Assembly: GCF_004361815.1 (NCBI RefSeq) | Contig: NZ_SNWA01000001.1 | Span: 1,116,001-1,180,000, forward strand | Length of the DNA: 64,000 bases | DNA from: Paraburkholderia sp. BL10I2N1 | Lineage (GTDB): Bacteria; Pseudomonadota; Gammaproteobacteria; Burkholderiales; Burkholderiaceae | Reading direction: 5' to 3' | Shown: in pieces, positions 41,352 through 52,569 of the stretch | How positions within the stretch are numbered: the first letter of the stretch is position 1 | Layout of the letters: each line of letters starts with the position of its first letter | The notes under the pieces: model-generated | Told to the model about the DNA's origin: nothing | Database searches by the model: none | What the model saw: the letters and a program-made list of their open reading frames with translations, nothing else | Program-made: the position numbers and the translations under genes

Positions 41352-41975
41352 TTACCGCGAATACAATTCGACGATCAGGCTTTCGTTGATATCGCCAGCG
41401 ATGTCGCTACGTTCCGGCATTTGCTTGAACGTACCTTCGAACTTCTTCGCATCGACAGCGACCCAGCTCGCCAGACCGCCCTGCTCAGCCAGCGACAGCG
41501 CTTCGACAATACGCGCCTGCTTCTTCGACTGTTCGCGCACGGCAACCACATCGCCCGACTTCACTTGCAGCGACGGAATGTTAGCGACCTGGCCATTCAC
41601 CATGATTGCCTTGTGGCTCACGAGCTGGCGCGCTTCAGCACGCGTCGAGCCGAAGCCCATGCGGTACACGACGTTATCGAGACGCGACTCGAGCAATTGC
41701 AGCAGGTTTTCACCCGTGTTGCCCTTGCGCCGGTCGGCTTCGGCGAAGTAACGACGGAACTGGCGTTCGAGAACACCGTAGATACGCTTGACTTTTTGCT
41801 TTTCGCGCAGCTGCGTGCCGTAATCGGACGTACGGGCGCCCGAGGTGCGGCCATGTTGGCCCGGCTTGCTGTCAAGCTTGCACTTGTCAGCGAGCGAACG
41901 ACGGGCGCTCTTCAGGAAGAGGTCAGTGCCTTCACGGCGGGAGAGCTTGGCTTTAGGGCCGATATAGCGTGCCAC
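41352..41975 (-). CDS. rpsD: 30S ribosomal protein S4
   Basis: A 207-residue S4 with an S4 RNA-binding domain (about 97-160: [31 protein letters not shown]). It nucleates 16S rRNA folding, and in other bacteria it represses its own operon by binding the leader mRNA. The alpha-operon order here is rpsM-rpsK-rpsD-rpoA-rplQ. Confidence 0.98.
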   Translation of the reverse strand: MARYIGPKAKLSRREGTDLFLKSARRSLADKCKLDSKPGQHGRTSGARTSDYGTQLREKQKVKRIYGVLERQFRRYFAEADRRKGNTGENLLQLLESRLDNVVYRMGFGSTRAEARQLVSHKAIMVNGQVANIPSLQVKSGDVVAVREQSKKQARIVEALSLAEQGGLASWVAVDAKKFEGTFKQMPERSDIAGDINESLIVELYSR

Positions 41976-42121
41976 TTTGCATTCCTTCTATGATAAATCA
42001 CGCGAATTTAAGTTCGCGCTAGTCCGAACCCTTTGGGTCGAACGGTGGGCTTAGTCAATTCAATAACGCGAGCAGCCTGCCGCCGCGTAAAGCGGCAACA
42101 GGCGCTAGCAAAAACGGCGTC

Positions 42122-42526
42122 TTAGATACGACGACGCTTCGGCGGACGGCAGCCGTTGTGCGGAACCGGCGTCACATCGGAGATCGCGGTGATCTTGATG
42201 CCAAGACCATGCAGCGCGCGCACCGCAGACTCACGACCAGGGCCCGGGCCCTTGATCCGCACTTCGAGGTTCTTTACGCCGTATTCCATCGCCACGCGGC
42301 CAGCCGATTCCGCTGCAACCTGCGCTGCAAACGGCGTCGACTTACGCGAGCCTTTGAAACCCTGGCCACCCGACGTTGCCCAGGCAAGTGCATTGCCTTG
42401 ACGATCGGTGATCGTGATGATGGTGTTGTTGAACGACGCGTGAACGTGAACCACGCCCTCGGCGACGTTCTTCTTGACCTTCTTGCGAACGCGTTGCGCC
42501 GCGGAGTTGTTCGAAGCCTTAGCCAT
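42122..42526 (-). CDS. rpsK: 30S ribosomal protein S11
   Basis: A 134-residue S11, with [20 protein letters not shown] near the N-terminus and the conserved end [18 protein letters not shown]. It forms part of the 30S platform and mRNA exit path. It lies 28 bases after rpsM. Confidence 0.98.
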   Translation of the reverse strand: MAKASNNSAAQRVRKKVKKNVAEGVVHVHASFNNTIITITDRQGNALAWATSGGQGFKGSRKSTPFAAQVAAESAGRVAMEYGVKNLEVRIKGPGPGRESAVRALHGLGIKITAISDVTPVPHNGCRPPKRRRI

Positions 42527-42554
42527 TACGTTTTCCTGTAACTGTCAGTTCCGC

Positions 42555-42920
42555 TTACTTCTTCAGCGATTGCGCTGCACGACGCGGACCCTTGCGCGTA
42601 CGGGCATTCGTACGCGTGCGTTGGCCGCGCAGGGGCAGGCCCTTGCGATGGCGCACGCCACGATAGCAGCCGAGATCCATCAGGCGCTTGATGTTCATCG
42701 TCGTTTCACGGCGCAGATCGCCTTCAACGATGAACTTGCCGACTTCTTCACGCAGCTTTTCGAGATCTGCGTCGTTCAGGTCTTTGACCTTTTTCGAAAA
42801 TGCCACACCAGCAGCGACGCAAATGTCGCGCGAGCGCGTGCGGCCGACACCGTAAATCGCCGTCAGGCCGATTTCGGTGTGCTGGTGGTTCGGGATGTTA
42901 ACCCCTGCGATACGAGCCAT
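42555..42920 (-). CDS. rpsM: 30S ribosomal protein S13
   Basis: A 121-residue S13 of the 30S head, contacting the 50S subunit and P-site tRNA. It begins [20 protein letters not shown] and has the basic tail [18 protein letters not shown]. It is the first gene of the alpha operon, 41 bases after rpmJ. Confidence 0.98.
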   Translation of the reverse strand: MARIAGVNIPNHQHTEIGLTAIYGVGRTRSRDICVAAGVAFSKKVKDLNDADLEKLREEVGKFIVEGDLRRETTMNIKRLMDLGCYRGVRHRKGLPLRGQRTRTNARTRKGPRRAAQSLKK

Positions 42921-42961
42921 TGTTTTTCCTCAAACAAAAAGCGCAAGCAAAAGCGCGGCGT

Positions 42962-43078
42962 TCAGCCTTGACGCTGTTTGTGGCGCGGATCAGAGCTGCA
43001 AATCACGCGCACAACGCCCTTGCGCTTGATGATCTTGCAATTGCGGCAAATGCGCTTAACCGATGCCATCACTTTCAT
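42962..43078 (-). CDS. rpmJ: 50S ribosomal protein L36
   Basis: A 38-residue protein, [20 protein letters not shown] ... [11 protein letters not shown]. It keeps the zinc-ribbon ligands C11, C14, C27 and H33, so it is the zinc-binding (C+) form. It lies 20 bases after infA and 41 before rpsM. It is too short for routine gene calling but unmistakable. Confidence 0.95.
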
Positions 43079-43098
43079 GATATTACCCTTTTTTCAAA

Positions 43099-43317
43099 TC
43101 ACTTCGCCCGGAACACGATCCGCGCACGCGACAGATCGTAAGGCGTCAATTCAACCGTCACCTTGTCGCCCGGCAGAATACGGATATAGTGCATCCGCAT
43201 CTTGCCGGATATGTGTCCCAATACGACATGGCCGTTTTCCAGCTTTACCCTGAAGGTAGCGTTAGGCAGGTTTTCGATGACTTCACCCTGCATCTGGATT
43301 ACATCGTCTTTGGCCAT
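43099..43317 (-). CDS. infA: translation initiation factor IF-1
   Basis: A 72-residue OB-fold IF-1 ([20 protein letters not shown] ... [13 protein letters not shown]), starting at the ATG at 43317. It blocks the A site during initiation. It sits between secY and rpmJ, as in many betaproteobacteria. A second infA copy elsewhere in the genome would be common in this group but cannot be seen here. Confidence 0.97.
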   Translation of the reverse strand: MAKDDVIQMQGEVIENLPNATFRVKLENGHVVLGHISGKMRMHYIRILPGDKVTVELTPYDLSRARIVFRAK

Positions 43318-43325
43318 AAGTCCTT

Positions 43326-44672
43326 TCAACGCATCGGGACGCCGCCGCCTTTGAAATTGGCTTTCTTCAGCAGCGATTCATACTGTTGCGACATAACGTA
43401 CGACTGCACCTGCGCCATGAAGTCCATTGTGACGACGACAATGATCAGCAGCGACGTTCCACCAAAATAAAACGGCACGTTCCAGCGCAGCACCAGAAAC
43501 TCCGGCAGCAAGCAAACGAACACGATGTAGATCGCACCGGCCAGCGTCAGACGCGTGAGGATGCGGTCAATATATCGCGCCGTCTGATCGCCCGGACGGA
43601 TGCCCGGAACGAAAGCGCCGCTTTTCTTCAGGTTGTCGGCCGTTTCCCTGCTGTTGAACACCAGTGCGGTGTAGAAAAAACAGAAGAACACGATCGCCAA
43701 CGCGTACAACAACACGTACACCGGTTGGCCAGGCTTGACGGCCTCGGCCACGTTATGCAGCGTGTCACCGAACCAGCCGGTACGCGACCCTGAACTAAAC
43801 CAGTTCAGGATGGTTGCCGGGAAGAGAATGATCGACGATGCAAAGATCGGCGGAATCACACCCGACATGTTCAGCTTCAGCGGCAAATGCGAAGACTGGC
43901 CGCCGTAAATCTTGTTGCCGACCTGGCGCTTGGCGTAATTCACAAGAATCTTGCGCTGGCCGCGTTCGATGAACACCACCAGATACGTCACAGCAGCAAT
44001 CAGAAACACCACAATGATCGCGGAGATGATGCTCATCGAGCCGGTTCGCACCAGTTCGAACAGACCACCAATTGCGTTCGGAAAACCGGCCGCAATCCCG
44101 CCGAAAATAATGATCGAGATGCCGTTGCCGAGCCCGCGTTCTGTGATTTGCTCACCCAGCCACATCAGGAACATCGTGCCCGTGACAAGCGTCACAACTG
44201 TCGTCAACCGAAACACCATGCCCGGATCGAGTACCAATCCCGGCTGGTTTTCCAGCGCGACTGCAATGCCAAACGCCTGGAAGGTTGCCAGCAACACAGT
44301 GAAGACCCGCGTGTACTGCGTAATCTTCCGCTGACCTGCCTGCCCTTCCTTCTTCAACGCTTCGAGCTGCGGCGAAACAATCGCCAGCAACTGCATGATG
44401 ATCGACGCCGAGATATACGGCATGATCCCAAGCGCGAAAATCGTGAACCGCGAAAGTGCGCCACCCGAAAACATGTTGAACATGCCAAGGATGCCGCCCG
44501 ACTGGCTTTGGAACAGCTTCGCCAGTTGGTCCGGGTCAATACCCGGCACCGGAATATGCGCACCGATACGGTAGACGATCAGCGCCATGAGCAAAAAAAC
44601 TGCCCGTCGACGCAGATCGCCAAACTTCGCCGCGCTTCGACCGGGTTTTGCGAGACTCGGGCTGTTAGCCAA
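43326..44672 (-). CDS. secY: protein translocase subunit SecY, TTG start
   Basis: A 448-residue, ten-helix SecY channel. The chosen start is a TTG at 44672 with GGAG seven bases upstream, giving [20 protein letters not shown]; the six extra codons to 44690 are non-conserved. Plug and gate helices are visible ([20 protein letters not shown]), as are the cytoplasmic loops for SecA and ribosome ([31 protein letters not shown]). It ends the spc-operon protein genes before infA. Confidence 0.96.
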   Translation of the reverse strand: MANSPSLAKPGRSAAKFGDLRRRAVFLLMALIVYRIGAHIPVPGIDPDQLAKLFQSQSGGILGMFNMFSGGALSRFTIFALGIMPYISASIIMQLLAIVSPQLEALKKEGQAGQRKITQYTRVFTVLLATFQAFGIAVALENQPGLVLDPGMVFRLTTVVTLVTGTMFLMWLGEQITERGLGNGISIIIFGGIAAGFPNAIGGLFELVRTGSMSIISAIIVVFLIAAVTYLVVFIERGQRKILVNYAKRQVGNKIYGGQSSHLPLKLNMSGVIPPIFASSIILFPATILNWFSSGSRTGWFGDTLHNVAEAVKPGQPVYVLLYALAIVFFCFFYTALVFNSRETADNLKKSGAFVPGIRPGDQTARYIDRILTRLTLAGAIYIVFVCLLPEFLVLRWNVPFYFGGTSLLIIVVVTMDFMAQVQSYVMSQQYESLLKKANFKGGGVPMR

Positions 44673-44718
44673 GTACGTTCTCCGATGCAAATGCTAGTGA
44701 CGGCAATCGACTTGCGCG

Positions 44719-45153
44719 TTACTCGGCAAATGAGCCGCCGGCCGCTTCGATAGCAGCGCGCGCACCCTTCGTCGCACCCAGACCCTTCACAACGATCTTG
44801 CGCTTCAGCTCGCCCGTCGCGATGATCTTGGCGCTCCTCGTCAGCTCGCCAACCAGACCGGCTTGCTTCAGAGCCAGCAAGTCGATTTCGTCGACCGGCA
44901 GCTTTTCCAGATCAGCGAGACGCACTTCACCGACGAATTCCTTCGTCAGCGACGTGAAGCCACGCTTCGGCAGACGACGTTGCAGCGGCATTTGACCGCC
45001 TTCGAAGCCAACCTTGTGGAAACCGCCCGAACGCGATTTCTGACCCTTGTGACCACGACCTGCGGTCTTGCCGAGGCCGGAGCCGATGCCGCGACCAACG
45101 CGACGCTTTGCGTGCTTCGCGCCTTCAGCCGGCTTCAGGTTATTCAATTCCAT
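44719..45153 (-). CDS. rplO: 50S ribosomal protein L15
   Basis: A 144-residue L15 from the ATG at 45153, with the Gly/Arg-rich N-terminal extension [20 protein letters not shown] that penetrates 23S rRNA. It is followed by secY after 46 bases, the usual spc order. Confidence 0.97.
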   Translation of the reverse strand: MELNNLKPAEGAKHAKRRVGRGIGSGLGKTAGRGHKGQKSRSGGFHKVGFEGGQMPLQRRLPKRGFTSLTKEFVGEVRLADLEKLPVDEIDLLALKQAGLVGELTRSAKIIATGELKRKIVVKGLGATKGARAAIEAAGGSFAE

Positions 45154-45182
45154 TATCAACTCCTTGAGTCCCGGTCAGCCGC

Positions 45183-45365
45183 TTAGCTGATGACCTTAAC
45201 GAGGTACGAAACCTTGTTGATCATGCCGCGCACAGCCGGCGTGTCCTGCAACTCGCTAACCGAGTTGAGTCGGCGCAGGCCCAGACCACGCACCGTCGCA
45301 CGATGCGTTTCGCGGGTGCCGATCAGGCTCTTGACGAGCTGGACCTTGACAGTTTTATCAGACAT
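45183..45365 (-). CDS. rpmD: 50S ribosomal protein L30
   Basis: A 60-residue L30, [19 protein letters not shown] ... [13 protein letters not shown], using the ATG at 45365. Normal length for the bacterial form. Confidence 0.97.
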   Translation of the reverse strand: MSDKTVKVQLVKSLIGTRETHRATVRGLGLRRLNSVSELQDTPAVRGMINKVSYLVKVIS

Positions 45366-45376
45366 GATGTCCACCT

Positions 45377-45895
45377 TTAGCCCAGAATATCTTCGACGGA
45401 CTTGCCACGCTTCGCCGCGATGTCGCCCGGCGTCGACTGCTTGCGCAGACCGTCGAGCGTTGCACGAACGAGGTTGTACGGGTTCGTCGAACCGTGGCTC
45501 TTGGCCACAACGTTCTGCACGCCCATCACGTCGAACACAGCGCGCATCGGGCCGCCAGCGATCACACCGGTACCGTCCTTCGCCGGGGCGAGGAGGACCA
45601 TCGATGCGCCGTGCTTACCGTGCACTTCGTGCTGCAGGGTGCCGTTTTTGAGCGGCACCTTGAACATGTTGCGGCGAGCCTGTTCCATTGCCTTCTGGAC
45701 AGCGACCGGCACTTCCTTCGCCTTGCCCTTGCCCATACCGACGCGGCCATCACCGTCGCCAACCACGGTCAGCGCGGCGAAACCGAGAATCCGGCCACCC
45801 TTCACGACCTTGGTCACGCGGTTGACCGAAATCATCTTTTCGCGAAGGCCGTCGTCGCGTTCGTCAGCCTGAACTTTCGCTTGCATCTTTGCCAT
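45377..45895 (-). CDS. rpsE: 30S ribosomal protein S5
   Basis: A 172-residue S5 with its double-stranded RNA-binding N-domain ([20 protein letters not shown]) and C-domain ([15 protein letters not shown]). It lies at the mRNA entry site and affects decoding accuracy. It is followed by rpmD 11 bases later. Confidence 0.98.
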   Translation of the reverse strand: MAKMQAKVQADERDDGLREKMISVNRVTKVVKGGRILGFAALTVVGDGDGRVGMGKGKAKEVPVAVQKAMEQARRNMFKVPLKNGTLQHEVHGKHGASMVLLAPAKDGTGVIAGGPMRAVFDVMGVQNVVAKSHGSTNPYNLVRATLDGLRKQSTPGDIAAKRGKSVEDILG

Positions 45896-45910
45896 GACGA
45901 ATTCCTTCCC

Positions 45911-46276
45911 TTAGAACTTGAGCCCGGCTTCGCGCGCCGCATCAGCCAGCGCCTTCACGCGGCCGTGGTAGCGGAAACCCGAGCGGTCGAAGGCGACGGA
46001 TTCGATGCCGGCAGCCTTAGCCTTTTCTGCAATGCGCTTACCGATCAGGGTAGCAGCAGCAACGTTGCCGCCCTTACCCGTCTTGTCGGCCAGTTGCGCA
46101 CGCACTTCGGCTTCGAGCGTCGACGCGCTGGCGAGCACCTTGGTGCCGCACGGCGAGAACACTTGCGCATAGATGTGCGTGTTCGTGCGATGCACGGCGA
46201 GACGCGCGACCTGCAGCTCAGCGATCTTGATACGCGTCTGACGAGCGCGGCGCAGGCGAGATTGAGTCTTATCCAT
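45911..46276 (-). CDS. rplR: 50S ribosomal protein L18
   Basis: A 121-residue L18 that binds 5S rRNA: basic N-terminus ([20 protein letters not shown]), then the family core ending [21 protein letters not shown]. Within the spc operon. Confidence 0.98.
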   Translation of the reverse strand: MDKTQSRLRRARQTRIKIAELQVARLAVHRTNTHIYAQVFSPCGTKVLASASTLEAEVRAQLADKTGKGGNVAAATLIGKRIAEKAKAAGIESVAFDRSGFRYHGRVKALADAAREAGLKF

Positions 46277-46288
46277 GATTGCGCACCC

Positions 46289-46819
46289 TTACTTCTTCTT
46301 CGTTTCTTTGAGGATCACAACCTCGTTGGCGTAACGCACGCCCTTGCCCTTGTAGGGCTCCGGCGGACGATAGCCGCGCACTTCTGCCGCGACCTGGCCA
46401 ACTTGTTGCTTACTGATCCCCTTGATCACGATTTCGGTTTGCGTCGGGGTTTCAGCCTTGACGCCTTCCGGCATCTGGTGCACCACGGGGTGCGAGAAAC
46501 CCAGCGACAGGTTCAGCTTGTCGCCTTGCGCCTGTGCGCGGTAACCGACGCCAACCAGCGTCAGCTTGCGCTCGAAACCCTTCGTCACGCCGTTCACCAT
46601 GTTCGCAACCAGTGCGCGCATCGTGCCCGACATCGCATTCGCTTCGCGGCTGTCGTCAACGGGCTCGAACTTCAGCGTGCCGTTGTCGTTCACCACTTTA
46701 ACGAGGCGGTTTGCAGCCTGTGTAATCGTACCCAGCGGGCCCTTCACGGTGATACGCTCATCGCTCAGAGCCACTTCTGCGCCTTGCAGCGCGACAGGGC
46801 TTTTACCTACTCGAGACAT
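46289..46819 (-). CDS. rplF: 50S ribosomal protein L6
   Basis: A 176-residue L6 with two duplicated domains and the C-terminal signature [16 protein letters not shown]. It sits near the sarcin-ricin loop and stabilises the factor-binding site. Confidence 0.98.
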   Translation of the reverse strand: MSRVGKSPVALQGAEVALSDERITVKGPLGTITQAANRLVKVVNDNGTLKFEPVDDSREANAMSGTMRALVANMVNGVTKGFERKLTLVGVGYRAQAQGDKLNLSLGFSHPVVHQMPEGVKAETPTQTEIVIKGISKQQVGQVAAEVRGYRPPEPYKGKGVRYANEVVILKETKKK

Positions 46820-46839
46820 GTTTCTCTCTCCTTTCGGCC

Positions 46840-47235
46840 TTAAGCGACGTAGCAGATGACTTCGCCGCCAACGCCCGTAGCGCGCGCCTTGCGGTCCGTC
46901 ATCACGCCCTTCGGCGTCGATACGATTGCCACGCCGAGGCCATTCATGACCTGCGGGATGTCGTTACGGCCGCGGTATACGCGCAGACCAGGCTTCGAGA
47001 CGCGCTCAAGGCGCTCGATAACCGGACGGCCAGCGTAGTACTTCAACGCGATGTTCAATTCCGACTTCGCACCTTCGGACTTCACTGCGAAATCGTCGAT
47101 ATAGCCTTCGTCCTTCAGGACCTGCGCAATCGCAACCTTGACTTTCGACGAGGGCATCGTCACCGAAACCTTCTCGACCATCTGCGCATTGCGGATGCGA
47201 GTCAGCATATCGGCGATAGGATCACTCATGCTCAT
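46840..47235 (-). CDS. rpsH: 30S ribosomal protein S8
   Basis: A 131-residue S8, [19 protein letters not shown] ... [20 protein letters not shown]. It binds 16S rRNA helix 21 and in E. coli is the translational repressor of the spc operon. An ATG two codons in is an alternative start. Confidence 0.98.
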   Translation of the reverse strand: MSMSDPIADMLTRIRNAQMVEKVSVTMPSSKVKVAIAQVLKDEGYIDDFAVKSEGAKSELNIALKYYAGRPVIERLERVSKPGLRVYRGRNDIPQVMNGLGVAIVSTPKGVMTDRKARATGVGGEVICYVA

Positions 47236-47249
47236 TTACGTTTCTCCTA

Positions 47250-47555
47250 TTACCAGCTCGCCTTGGTCAGGCCAGGGATCTCGCCGCGGAACGCGATTTC
47301 GCGAATCTTGTTACGCGCCAGCCCGAATTTACGGAACGTACCGCGCGGACGACCAGTGATAGCGCAACGGTTGCGCTTACGGGTCGGGTTAGAATTACGC
47401 GGCAGTTGCTGCAGTTCCAGACGGGCTGCATAACGCTCTTCATCCGACTTGCTTTGGTCGTCGATGACGGCCTTCAGCTCAGCGCGCTTGGGAGCGAACT
47501 TTGCAGCAAGGCGAGCACGCTTCTTTTCACGTTCGATCAGTGCCAGTTTAGCCAC
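47250..47555 (-). CDS. rpsN: 30S ribosomal protein S14
   Basis: A 101-residue S14 of the long, zinc-independent (C-) type: the C-terminal half reads [20 protein letters not shown] without the CXXC pairs of the short form. Confidence 0.98.
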   Translation of the reverse strand: MAKLALIEREKKRARLAAKFAPKRAELKAVIDDQSKSDEERYAARLELQQLPRNSNPTRKRNRCAITGRPRGTFRKFGLARNKIREIAFRGEIPGLTKASW

Positions 47556-47562
47556 GGTAACC

Positions 47563-48102
47563 TCAGTTTCTGAACGGGAACTTGAAGCTGGCGAGCAGAG
47601 CCTTTGCTTCGTCGTCGGTCTTCGCAGTCGTCGTGATGCTGATGTTCAGCCCACGCAGCGCGTCGATCTTGTCGTAATCGATTTCGGGGAAAATGATCTG
47701 CTCTTTCACACCGATGTTGTAGTTGCCACGACCGTCGAACGCACGACCCGACACGCCACGGAAGTCGCGCACACGGGGGAGCGCGACCGTCACGAAACGG
47801 TCCAGAAATTCGTACATCGCCTGACCACGCAACGTGACCATCGCACCGATCGGATAGCCCTGACGGATCTTGAAGCCAGCGATTGCCTTGCGTGCCTTCG
47901 TGATAACCGGCTTCTGGCCAGCAATCTTTGTCAGGTCGCCAACGGCGTTTTCGATGACTTTCTTGTCCGCGATTGCTTCACCGACACCCATGTTCAGGGT
48001 GATCTTGGTGATGCGCGGCACTTCCATCACGGACTTGTAACCGAACTTCTCGATGAGGCCGGGTACAACCTTCTCTTTGTAAAATTCTTGCAAACGAGCC
48101 AT
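47563..48102 (-). CDS. rplE: 50S ribosomal protein L5
   Basis: A 179-residue L5 ([39 protein letters not shown]). It binds 5S rRNA and touches P-site tRNA. It is followed by rpsN seven bases later. Confidence 0.98.
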   Translation of the reverse strand: MARLQEFYKEKVVPGLIEKFGYKSVMEVPRITKITLNMGVGEAIADKKVIENAVGDLTKIAGQKPVITKARKAIAGFKIRQGYPIGAMVTLRGQAMYEFLDRFVTVALPRVRDFRGVSGRAFDGRGNYNIGVKEQIIFPEIDYDKIDALRGLNISITTTAKTDDEAKALLASFKFPFRN

Positions 48103-48118
48103 TTTTTACTCCGCTGCG

Positions 48119-48427
48119 TCAGGCGCTCAGCTCGGCACCGGTCGTCTTAAGGAAACGAACTTTCTTGTCTCCTTCGACCTTGATGCCTACACGCGACGCC
48201 TTGCCATTCGCGTCGACCAATGCGACGTTCGAAATTTGCAGCGGCATCGTCTTGGCTTCCACACCGCCCGTCGTACCCTTCATCGGGTTCGGCTTGACAT
48301 GCTTCTTGACGAGGTTGATACCCTCGACTGTCACATGATTCTCGCCAACGGACAGCACGATGCCGCGCTTGCCCTTGTCCTTGCCGGTGATGACGATAAC
48401 TTCGTCACCTTTGCGAATCTTGTTCAT
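48119..48427 (-). CDS. rplX: 50S ribosomal protein L24
   Basis: A 102-residue L24 with a KOW motif ([19 protein letters not shown]) at the N-terminus. An early-assembly protein near the tunnel exit. Confidence 0.98.
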   Translation of the reverse strand: MNKIRKGDEVIVITGKDKGKRGIVLSVGENHVTVEGINLVKKHVKPNPMKGTTGGVEAKTMPLQISNVALVDANGKASRVGIKVEGDKKVRFLKTTGAELSA

Positions 48428-48436
48428 CGCGACTCC

Positions 48437-48805
48437 TTACAGCACTTCCGGTGCCAGCGAAACGATCTTCATGAATCGTTCGCTACGCAACTCACGCGTG
48501 ACCGGCCCAAAAATGCGGGTGCCGATAGGCTCGAGCTTGGTATTCAAAAGCACGGCGGCGTTGCCATCGAACTTGATCAGCGAGCCGTCCTGACGGCGCA
48601 CGCCCTTGGCGGTGCGAACCACCACGGCGTTGTAAATCTCGCCTTTCTTCACGCGCCCGCGCGGCGTTGCCTCTTTGACGGTCACCTTGATGATGTCGCC
48701 AATGCTGGCATAACGACGCTTCGAGCCGCCGAGCACCTTGATGCACATGACTTCACGCGCACCCGTGTTGTCGGCCACTTCAAGCCGAGTTTCGGTCTGG
48801 ATCAT
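48437..48805 (-). CDS. rplN: 50S ribosomal protein L14
   Basis: A 122-residue L14, [20 protein letters not shown]. It forms an intersubunit bridge and the silencing-factor RsfS site. It is the first gene of the spc operon and follows a 289-base gap holding a promoter and long leader. Confidence 0.98.
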   Translation of the reverse strand: MIQTETRLEVADNTGAREVMCIKVLGGSKRRYASIGDIIKVTVKEATPRGRVKKGEIYNAVVVRTAKGVRRQDGSLIKFDGNAAVLLNTKLEPIGTRIFGPVTRELRSERFMKIVSLAPEVL

Positions 48806-49013
48806 GGTTTATCTTTCCCAACTTAATCCGGTCGCACCACCATGGCGCACCCGGTCAGTCTTGGTCCCGTCAGCCAATCGGCTGCTTGGGTTAGAACAGC
48901 AGCGACGGCAAACGAAACCCGCCATCGCAATCCGGTGAATCCTTCGGAACAAGCTGACGCCTGAACCGCTTCCCCCACCAACTTCGCCCGCGACGGGGCT
49001 CCCACAAAGAGGG

Positions 49014-49050
49014 AAGACCGAAATTATAACAAATAATCTCGGTCTTGCAA
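49014..49050 (-). promoter_or_regulatory. spc operon promoter overlapped by an inverted repeat
   Basis: In the 289-base gap between rpsQ and rplN (48806-49094), the minus strand carries TTGCAA (49045-49050), a 16-base spacer and a perfect TATAAT (49023-49028). The predicted leader to rplN is about 210 bases. The arms AAGACCG (49014-49020) and CGGTCTT (49040-49046) bracket the -10 box, and the pairing extends inward with one mismatch around AACAA. The rest of the gap is GC-rich leader without a frame of note. Confidence 0.7.
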
Positions 49051-49094
49051 GCGAAACTTACTGCGATTTCAACTACTTCTACAACTTTGCGGCG

Positions 49095-49367
49095 TCAGAT
49101 GACGCGAGCAGCCTCGACCAGGCGGGACACAACCCAAGCTTTCGTCTTCGAAATCGGACGCGTTTCCTGGATTTCAACGAGATCACCCTCGTTGTACGTG
49201 TTCGCGTCGTCGTGCGCGTGGTACTTCTTCGAACGCACAACGTACTTGCCGTAGATCGGGTGCTTCACGCGGTGCTCGACCAGCACGGTGACCGTCTTGT
49301 CCATCTTGTTGCTGACGACCTTGCCGACCAGCGTCCGCTTGAGCGAGGTTTTTACGCTATCGTTCAT
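49095..49367 (-). CDS. rpsQ: 30S ribosomal protein S17
   Basis: A 90-residue OB-fold S17 ([20 protein letters not shown]). An early 16S-binding protein. It overlaps rpmC by four bases and is the last gene before the internal spc promoter. Confidence 0.98.
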   Translation of the reverse strand: MNDSVKTSLKRTLVGKVVSNKMDKTVTVLVEHRVKHPIYGKYVVRSKKYHAHDDANTYNEGDLVEIQETRPISKTKAWVVSRLVEAARVI

Positions 49368-49558
49368 TTCTGGTTCGCCTTCTCAGTCAGGACGGTCCGC
49401 ACACGTGCGATGTCGCGACGAACCTTCTTCAGCTGGCTCGTGTTCGTGAGCTGCTGGGTCGCGAGTTGCATGCGCAGGCCGAATTGCGCCTTCAACAGGT
49501 CCGACAGCTCCTTGTTGAGCGCGGCCTGATCTTTCTGGTGAAGTTCGGAAGCCTTCAT
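49364..49558 (-). CDS. rpmC: 50S ribosomal protein L29
   Basis: A 64-residue, two-helix L29 ([20 protein letters not shown]). The ATG at 49558 is preceded by AAGGAG; a GTG one codon upstream is ignored. It lies at the tunnel exit near the trigger factor and SRP docking site. Confidence 0.97.
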   Translation of the reverse strand: MKASELHQKDQAALNKELSDLLKAQFGLRMQLATQQLTNTSQLKKVRRDIARVRTVLTEKANQK

Positions 49559-49568
49559 CACTTACTCC

Positions 49569-49985
49569 TTAGGCGCCAAGCTGGCGCACGATGAACGTCG
49601 TCTTCAGCGGCAGCTTCGCTGCAGCCAGACGGAACGCTTCGCGTGCCAGCTCTTCGGTTACGCCGTCCATTTCGTACAGCATCTTGCCCGGTTGAATCTC
49701 CGCGACGTAATACTCCGGGTTACCTTTACCGTTACCCATACGTACTTCCGCCGGCTTGTGCGAGATCGGCTTGTCCGGGAAGATGCGGATCCAGATGCGG
49801 CCACCACGCTTGATGTGGCGGGTCATGGCACGACGCGCCGCTTCAATCTGGCGCGCGGTCAGACGGCCGCGACCGATAGCCTTCAGACCGAATTCACCGA
49901 ACGACACCGCGTTGCCGCGGGTTGCGATACCGGTGTTACGACCTTTCTGCTCTTTGCGATACTTTCTGCGTTTCGGTTGCAGCAT
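49569..49985 (-). CDS. rplP: 50S ribosomal protein L16
   Basis: A 138-residue L16 ([40 protein letters not shown]). It contacts A-site tRNA. A frame of the same region on the other strand is a shadow. Confidence 0.98.
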
Positions 49986-49987
49986 CG

Positions 49988-50785
49988 TTATTCTCCAGTC
50001 TTCCCGTCGCCACCAGCGCGACGAGGAGCGCCACGGCGTGCACCTGCCGGGCCACCACCTTCACCATCGCGACGCGGACGGCGATCGCCACCCGGACGTG
50101 CGTTGCGGCGCGGACGCTTTTCTTCGGCGACTTCTTCCACCACCGGTGCGTCATTGCGGCCGAGGGTATCGCCCTTGTAGACCCACACCTTGACACCGAT
50201 GATGCCGTAGGTCGTCTTCGCTTCCGAAGTTGCGTAGTCGATATCGGCGCGCAGCGTATGAAGCGGCACGCGACCTTCGCGATACCATTCCGTACGGGCG
50301 ATTTCGATACCATTCAGACGGCCAGCGCTCATGATCTTGATGCCCTGAGCACCCAGACGCATTGCGTTTTGCATCGCACGCTTCATCGCGCGGCGGAACA
50401 TGATCCGGCGCTCGAGCTGTTGCGTGATCGAATCGGCGATCAATTGCGCATCGGTTTCCGGCTTGCGGATTTCCTCGATGTTGACGTGGACCGGAACGCC
50501 CATGCGGCGCTGCAGTTCCGTCTTCAGCAGTTCAATATCCTCGCCCTTCTTGCCGATGACCACACCCGGACGCGAGCTGTAAATCGTGATGCGCGCGTTT
50601 TTCGCCGGACGCTCGATGACGACGCGGCCAACCGAAGCGTTCTTCAGCTTCTTCTTCAGGTATTCACGAACACCGATGTCTTCCTGCAACATCGCCGCGA
50701 AATTGTTGTTGTTCGCGTACCAACGCGAAGCCCAATTGCGGCTGACGGCCAAACGGAAGCCAGTCGGATGAATTTTCTGTCCCAT
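49988..50785 (-). CDS. rpsC: 30S ribosomal protein S3
   Basis: A 265-residue S3 with its KH domain (residues about 39-107, including [17 protein letters not shown]) and C-terminal S3 domain ([21 protein letters not shown]). The last 50 residues form a Gly/Arg-rich basic tail ([19 protein letters not shown]...), longer than in E. coli but usual in this group. It lines the mRNA entry channel with helicase activity. Confidence 0.98.
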
Positions 50786-50796
50786 CGTATGACTCC

Positions 50797-51126
50797 TTAA
50801 TTCCCGACCGTCACAGTGATGTGACAGGATTGCTTCTCGATGCGGTTACCGCGGCCTTTAGCGCGCGCAGTAAAACGCTTGAGAGAGGCCGCCTTGTCGA
50901 CGTAGATGCTCGTAATCTTGAGCTCGTCGATATCGGCGCCTTCGTTGTGCTCCGCATTCGCGATCGCCGACAGCACGACCTTTTTCACGATTCCCGCAGC
51001 CTTCTTCGGCGAGAACGTCAGAACGTTCAGCGCCTTGTCGACCGGCAAACCGCGGATCTGGTCAGCCACAAGGCGCGTTTTCTGCGCCGAGATGCGGGCA
51101 CCGCGATGAATTGCTTTCACTTCCAT
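50797..51126 (-). CDS. rplV: 50S ribosomal protein L22
   Basis: A 109-residue L22 whose beta-hairpin (about 80-100, [20 protein letters not shown]) reaches the nascent-peptide tunnel constriction. Part of the S10 operon. Confidence 0.98.
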   Translation of the reverse strand: MEVKAIHRGARISAQKTRLVADQIRGLPVDKALNVLTFSPKKAAGIVKKVVLSAIANAEHNEGADIDELKITSIYVDKAASLKRFTARAKGRGNRIEKQSCHITVTVGN

Positions 51127-51138
51127 CTTGATAGCCCC

Positions 51139-51414
51139 TTATTTCTTGGCCTTCTTGTCGGCCGCGTGACCCTTGAACGTCCGGGTCAATGCGAACTCGC
51201 CAAGCTTGTGGCCGACCATGTTTTCCGAGATGTACACCGGAACGTGCTGACGGCCGTTGTGCACGGCAATCGTCAGACCGATGAAATCCGGGAGGATCGT
51301 CGAACGACGCGACCAGGTTTTGATCGGCTTCTTGTCACGCGAAGCTGCAGCCGCCTCAACTTTCTTCAGCAAATGGGCGTCGCAGAACGGACCTTTTTTT
51401 ACAGAACGTGCCAT
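51139..51414 (-). CDS. rpsS: 30S ribosomal protein S19
   Basis: A 91-residue S19 ([40 protein letters not shown]) of the 30S head, contacting the 50S subunit through S13. Confidence 0.98.
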
Positions 51415-51424
51415 TGCCTACTCC

Positions 51425-52252
51425 TTAACGCTTGTGACGGCGCTGGACGATCATTGTCGTCGTGCGCTTGTTGCTACGGGTGCGATAACCCTTCGTCGGC
51501 GTGCCCCACGGGCTCACCGGATCGCGACCTGCAGCCGTCTTGCCTTCACCACCACCGTGCGGGTGATCGACCGGGTTCATTGCAACGCCACGCACCGTCG
51601 GGCGGATACCGCGCCAGCGGTTCGCGCCAGCCTTACCGATTTGACGGAGGCTATGCTCCTCGTTGCCCACTTCACCAATCGTCGCGCGGCACTCAACGTG
51701 AACACGGCGGATTTCGCCCGAACGCAGACGAACCTGCGCGTAGGTGCCTTCACGAGCCAGCAACATCGCCGACGTACCAGCCGAACGCGCCATTTGCGCG
51801 CCCTTGCCCGGCAGCATTTCGATGCAGTGGATCGTCGTACCAACCGGAATGTTGCGGATCGGCAGCGTGTTACCTGCGCGGATCGGAGCTTCCGAACCCG
51901 ACATCAGTTGCTGTCCAATCATCACACCCTTCGGAGCGATGATGTAGCGACGCTCGCCGTCTGCGTACAGAACCAACGCAATGTTTGCGCTACGGTTCGG
52001 GTCATACTCGAGACGCTCAACCTTTGCAGGAATGCCATCTTTCGCACGACGGAAGTCGACAATACGATACTGCTGCTTATGACCACCACCCTTGTGACGG
52101 GTCGTGATGTGGCCGTTGTTGTTGCGGCCGGCGGTCACGCTCTGCGAATCAAGCAGGGGCGCGTACGGCTTGCCCTTATGCAGATCCTTGTTGACCACCT
52201 TGACCATCGCGCGGCGGCCCGGCGAAGTCGGCTTAACTTTAACGATTGCCAT
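51425..52252 (-). CDS. rplB: 50S ribosomal protein L2
   Basis: A 275-residue L2, a universally conserved primary 23S-binding protein important for peptidyl transfer. The signature near the C-terminus is [18 protein letters not shown], containing the functionally important His. Confidence 0.98.
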   Translation of the reverse strand: MAIVKVKPTSPGRRAMVKVVNKDLHKGKPYAPLLDSQSVTAGRNNNGHITTRHKGGGHKQQYRIVDFRRAKDGIPAKVERLEYDPNRSANIALVLYADGERRYIIAPKGVMIGQQLMSGSEAPIRAGNTLPIRNIPVGTTIHCIEMLPGKGAQMARSAGTSAMLLAREGTYAQVRLRSGEIRRVHVECRATIGEVGNEEHSLRQIGKAGANRWRGIRPTVRGVAMNPVDHPHGGGEGKTAAGRDPVSPWGTPTKGYRTRSNKRTTTMIVQRRHKR

Positions 52253-52254
52253 GA

Positions 52255-52569
52255 TTACTTGGCCTCCGCTTCAAAGTTGATTTCCTGGCCGGGCTTCAGG
52301 CAGACGTATGCCTTCTTCACGTCCTTGCGCTTGCCCATGAAGCGGCCAAAACGCTTGGCTTTACCCTTCTGGACGAGCACATTGACGGAATTGACTTCCA
52401 CCTTGAACAGCAGCTCAACGGCAGCCTTCACTTCCTGCTTCGTGGCATCCGGCGCGACTTCGAACACAACCTGCTCGTTCTTGTCGGCCACCAGCGTCGC
52501 CTTTTCGGAGATCACCGGCGCGAGCAGGACCTGCATCAAACGATGATCGTTCTTGCGAATCTCGCTCAT
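52255..52569 (-). CDS. rplW: 50S ribosomal protein L23
   Basis: A 104-residue L23 ([20 protein letters not shown]). It is the docking site for trigger factor and SRP at the tunnel exit. It overlaps the rplD stop by four bases. Confidence 0.98.
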   Translation of the reverse strand: MSEIRKNDHRLMQVLLAPVISEKATLVADKNEQVVFEVAPDATKQEVKAAVELLFKVEVNSVNVLVQKGKAKRFGRFMGKRKDVKKAYVCLKPGQEINFEAEAK

